The notes beneath the pieces are model-generated. The model worked only from the letters and a program-made list of their open reading frames with translations, had not been told where the DNA came from and searched no databases. A stretch of DNA of 64,000 nt. Origin: Actinomadura sp. DC4 (GTDB taxonomy: Bacteria > Actinomycetota > Actinomycetes > Streptosporangiales > Streptosporangiaceae). The position numbers and the translations under genes were made by a program. Positions 60,892-64,000 of this stretch are shown here, piece by piece; the stretch's first letter is position 1; the number at the start of each line of letters is the position of its first letter. The DNA lies in contig NZ_JAUEQY010000030.1 of NCBI RefSeq assembly GCF_030406325.1, positions 84,124 through 148,123 of the forward strand. Reading direction: 5' to 3'.

Positions 60892-63717
60892 ATGACGGAA
60901 ACGGTGAGCGGCCAGGCACGGCGCGGGAGGGGCGGCCGTAAGGGGCTGAAGATGGAGCGCATCTTCACCCGGCCCGGCATTCACCCGTACGACGAGGTTC
61001 GGTGGGAGCGCCGCGACGTCGTCATGACCAACTGGCGGGACGGTTCGGTCAACTTCGAGCAGCGTGGCGTCGAGTTCCCCGAGTCGTGGTCGGTCAACGC
61101 GACCAACATCGTCACCTCGAAGTACTTCCGCGGCGCCGTCGGCGGCCCGCAGCGCGAGTGGAGCCTGAAGCAGCTCGTCGACCGCGTCGTCGGCGTCTAC
61201 ACCGAGACGGGCCGCGAGCACGGTTACTTCGCGACCGAGGAAGACGCCGAGATCTTCGACCACGAGCTGAAGCACGCCCTGGTCCACCAGGCGTTCAGCT
61301 TCAACTCGCCGGTGTGGTTCAACGTGGGCACGGCCTCGCCGCAGCAGGTGTCGGCGTGTTTCATCCTGGCGGTCGACGACACGATGGAGTCGATCCTCGA
61401 CTGGTACAAGGAAGAGGGCGTGATCTTCAAGGGCGGTTCGGGGTCGGGGGTGAACCTTTCCCGCATCCGCTCCAGCAAGGAGCTGCTCTCCTCCGGCGGC
61501 ACCGCGAGCGGCCCGGTGTCGTTCATGCGTGGCGCCGACGCCTCGGCGGGCACCATCAAGTCCGGCGGCGCGACCCGCCGGGCGGCCAAGATGGTCGTGC
61601 TCGACGTCGACCACCCCGACGTCGAGGAGTTCATCGAGACCAAGGCGCGTGAAGAGGACAAGATCCGCGCTCTCCGCGACGCCGGCTATGACATGGACCT
61701 CGGCGGCAAGGACATCGTCAGCGTTCAGTACCAGAACGCCAACAACTCGGTTCGCGTCTCTGACGAGTTCATGCGCGCGGTCGAGTCCCGCTCCTCCTTC
61801 GGTCTTCGGGCCCGCCAGACCGGCGAGGTCATCGAGAAGATCGACGCCAAGGGCCTGTTCACCAAGATCGCCAAGGCGGCCTGGGAGTGCGCCGACCCGG
61901 GCATCCAGTACGACGACACGATCAACGACTGGCACACCAGCCCGGAGACCGGCCGGATCACGGCGAGCAACCCGTGCTCGGAGTACATGAGCCTGGACAA
62001 CTCCTCGTGCAACCTGGCCAGCCTCAACCTGCTGAAGTTCCTCAACGATGACAACACCTTCGACGTCCCGCGGTTCGTGAAGCTCACCGAGCTGATCATC
62101 ACCGCGATGGACATCTCCATCACGTTCGCGGACTTCCCGACCGAGAAGATCGGCGAGACCACCCGGGCGTACCGCCAGCTCGGCATCGGCTACGCCAACC
62201 TCGGCGCGCTGCTGATGGCGACCGGCCACGCGTACGACTCCGAGGGTGGCCGTGCCCTCGCCGGGGCGATCACCTCGCTGATGACCGGCGTCGCCTACCG
62301 CCGCTCCGCCGAGATGGCCGGCGTGGTCGGGCCCTACGACGGTTATGCCCGCAACGCCGAGGGCCACAAGCGGGTCATGCGCAAGCACGCCGCGGCCAAC
62401 GACCAGGTCCGCACGCTGGACGCGATCGACAAGGCCATCCACACCGAGGCCACCCGGCAGTGGCAGGAGTGCCTCAAGGTCGGAGAGAAGAACGGCTACC
62501 GGAACGGCCAGGCGTCGCTGCTGGCGCCGACCGGCACGATCGGCCTGATGATGGACTGCGACACCACGGGCATCGAGCCTGACCTCGCGCTGGTCAAGTT
62601 CAAGAAGCTCGTCGGCGGCGGGTCGATGCAGATCGTCAACAACACCGTGCCGCGCGCCCTGAAGAAGCTCGGCTACCAGCCGGAGCAGATCGAGGCGATC
62701 GTCGAGTTCATCGCCGAGCACGGCCACGTCATCGACGCGCCGGGCCTCAAGCCCGAGCACTACGAGGTCTTCGACTGCGCGATGGGCGAGCGGGCGATCA
62801 GCCCGATGGGCCACGTGCGGATGATGGCCGCCACGCAGCCGTTCCTGTCCGGGGCCATCAGCAAGACCGTGAACGTCCCGGAGAGCGCGACGATCGAGGA
62901 CATCGAGGAGGTCTACCTCCAGGGCTGGAAGCTCGGCCTCAAGGCGCTGGCGATCTACCGCGACAACTGCAAGGTCGGCCAGCCGCTGTCCATCGCCAAG
63001 AAGAAGACCGAGGAGAAGGCCGAGACGGCCCCGGCTCCGGCCGAGGTCGGCCCGGTCCGCACCCGGCTGCCCAAGCGGCGGCCGGCCACCGTCACGCGGT
63101 TCTCCGTCGGCGGCGCCGAGGGTTACATGACCGCCTCCACGTACCCGGACAACGGCCTCGGCGAGGTGTTCCTCAAGCTCGGCAAGCAGGGCTCCACACT
63201 GGCCGGTGTGATGGACGCCTTCTCCATGGCGATCTCCATCAGCCTCCAGTACGGCGTGCCGCTGGAGACCTGGGTGGACAAGTTCACCAACATGCGGTTC
63301 GAGCCGGCGGGCATGACGGACGACCCGGACATCCGCATGGCGAACTCGATGATGGACTACATCTTCCGCCGGCTGGCCCTCGACCACCTGCCCTACGACA
63401 CGCGCGCCGAGCTGGGCATCTTCTCGGCCGAGGAGCGCGCGGCCCAGGCGGCCGGTCAGGACCCGGCGTCACTGCGCGCCGAGGAGGACGTGGACCCGGA
63501 GACCCTCGCCCAGTCGGTCCCGGTCGAACGCCCGAAGACCACGGAGAAGCCGGCACCGGCCCGTACGACGGAGGCCCACTCCTCGACGGAGCTGATCGAG
63601 AGCCACCAGGGCCGCACCGCGGACGCCCCGCTGTGCCTGACCTGCGGCACGAAGATGCGCCCGGCGGGCAGCTGCTACGTCTGCGAGGGCTGCGGCTCGA
63701 CCAGCGGCTGCAGCTGA
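60892..63717 (+). CDS. nrdJ: class II (vitamin B12-dependent) ribonucleotide reductase
   Basis: 941 aa. Class II reductase with FNSPVWFNVG, the active-site stretches GGSGSGVNLSRIRSS and NPCSEYMSLDNSSCNLASLNLLKF, and a C-terminal cysteine module CLTCGTKMRPAGSCYVCEGCGSTSGCS that carries the redox thiols. It uses adenosylcobalamin to make deoxyribonucleotides with or without oxygen. GGGGGAGG precedes the ATG at 60892; an in-frame GTG at 60868 is an alternative. Linked to the dormancy genes only by region, but its oxygen-independence suits hypoxic life. Confidence 0.97.
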   Translation: MTETVSGQARRGRGGRKGLKMERIFTRPGIHPYDEVRWERRDVVMTNWRDGSVNFEQRGVEFPESWSVNATNIVTSKYFRGAVGGPQREWSLKQLVDRVVGVYTETGREHGYFATEEDAEIFDHELKHALVHQAFSFNSPVWFNVGTASPQQVSACFILAVDDTMESILDWYKEEGVIFKGGSGSGVNLSRIRSSKELLSSGGTASGPVSFMRGADASAGTIKSGGATRRAAKMVVLDVDHPDVEEFIETKAREEDKIRALRDAGYDMDLGGKDIVSVQYQNANNSVRVSDEFMRAVESRSSFGLRARQTGEVIEKIDAKGLFTKIAKAAWECADPGIQYDDTINDWHTSPETGRITASNPCSEYMSLDNSSCNLASLNLLKFLNDDNTFDVPRFVKLTELIITAMDISITFADFPTEKIGETTRAYRQLGIGYANLGALLMATGHAYDSEGGRALAGAITSLMTGVAYRRSAEMAGVVGPYDGYARNAEGHKRVMRKHAAANDQVRTLDAIDKAIHTEATRQWQECLKVGEKNGYRNGQASLLAPTGTIGLMMDCDTTGIEPDLALVKFKKLVGGGSMQIVNNTVPRALKKLGYQPEQIEAIVEFIAEHGHVIDAPGLKPEHYEVFDCAMGERAISPMGHVRMMAATQPFLSGAISKTVNVPESATIEDIEEVYLQGWKLGLKALAIYRDNCKVGQPLSIAKKKTEEKAETAPAPAEVGPVRTRLPKRRPATVTRFSVGGAEGYMTASTYPDNGLGEVFLKLGKQGSTLAGVMDAFSMAISISLQYGVPLETWVDKFTNMRFEPAGMTDDPDIRMANSMMDYIFRRLALDHLPYDTRAELGIFSAEERAAQAAGQDPASLRAEEDVDPETLAQSVPVERPKTTEKPAPARTTEAHSSTELIESHQGRTADAPLCLTCGTKMRPAGSCYVCEGCGSTSGCS

Positions 63718-63758
63718 AAGCAGGCGCCCCCAGGGCGTGAATTCTCCTGATCAGGGTG

Positions 63759-64000
63759 GTGGGGGGGGGGGGGGGGGGCCCCCCCCCGCGGCGCGGGGGG
63801 GGGGGGGGCCGCCCCGCCCCCGCCCCCCCGGGGGGGGGGCGGCGCGGCGGGCGGGCGGGGCCAGGGGGGGACACCGGGGGCAGCCGGGCCCCCCACACAA
63901 CCCCGCAACCGGGGGGGGGGGCGGGGCGGGTGGGCGGGGGGGGCCCCCCCGCACCCGCCCCGGCCCGACCCGGGCGGGCGGGGGGAGACAGGGCGCGCGA
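63759..64000. other. homopolymer G/C artefact at the contig end
   Basis: From about 63759 the sequence is almost only long runs of G and C, unlike anything before it. Real sequence stops shortly after nrdJ. It looks like base-calling failure or a bad assembly end; open frames here should not be read as genes. Confidence 0.85.

Noticed and set aside
60283..63387. 1034-codon open frame on the minus strand opposite nrdJ
   Set aside because: It is the shadow of a highly conserved gene in GC-rich DNA; composition is dominated by Arg, Gly, Val, Asp with no domains. The same applies to the long open frames opposite glpK/glpD (9902-12634), glpK (6699-9068), the S53 protease (31918-34011) and leuS (55999-58383).

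Overview
The window is GC-rich actinobacterial chromosome. Codon bias toward G/C in third position, GTG starts, GTGA/ATGA gene overlaps, a class II (B12-dependent) ribonucleotide reductase with NrdR, a LexA/LysM divergent pair, a glycerol operon with an IclR-type regulator, a DevR/DosR-type dormancy cluster and a gene pair for 10-methyl (tuberculostearic) fatty acids all fit Actinomycetes. The 10-methyl fatty acid genes point toward the Streptosporangiales/Thermomonosporaceae (Actinomadura-like) side, but this is inference. The last ~240 bases are homopolymeric and look like a contig end, not biology.

Layout. 1-6.6 kb: a partner-switching stress module (RsbR, RsbS, RsbT, an RsbX-like and an RsbU-like phosphatase, each overlapping the next by 4 bp), then a small protein, a MarR regulator and another PP2C-type phosphatase. 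6.6-13.4 kb: glycerol catabolism. An IclR regulator plus a first glycerol kinase run leftward; GlpF, a second glycerol kinase and GlpD run rightward; two identical 16-bp operators lie between them. 13.4-21.4 kb: a dormancy-type island with two tandem universal stress proteins, an Acg-type nitroreductase, a DevR response regulator, an Rv1733c-like membrane protein, LmbE-like and HAD-like proteins that have lost catalytic residues, a CBS-BON protein and an orphan V-ATPase-F-like protein. A recurring GGGACCTTCG-type palindrome lies 52-61 nt before several start codons. At its left edge a gene for a tiny secreted Trp/Asp/Cys-rich peptide stands alone.

21.4-28.5 kb: an MFS exporter with a divergent TetR and twin operators, a membrane GAF protein, an FAD monooxygenase, an aminoglycoside-phosphotransferase-like protein and a TetR. 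28.5-34.1 kb: secreted proteins, including a modular amidase and an S53 (sedolisin) protease; a 39-bp direct repeat copying the 3' end of the protease gene flanks a 3.46-kb segment. 34.2-43.3 kb: a TetR/AurF-like diiron protein/SDR operon, an AlaA-like aminotransferase, a DinG-type helicase, an SDR/TetR pair and an acyl-CoA ligase.

43.8-56 kb: a DUF4192 protein, a polysaccharide deacetylase, a small membrane protein, a PNPOx-like flavoprotein, the TmsA/TmsB lipid pair, an epoxide-hydrolase-like protein, a P450, a second acyl-CoA ligase and an AA10 lytic polysaccharide monooxygenase. 56.2-63.7 kb: leuS behind a leucine-rich leader peptide and attenuator, lexA with a divergent SOS-type LysM gene, and the nrdR-nrdJ operon. 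No tRNA, rRNA, CRISPR array, transposase or integrase was seen.
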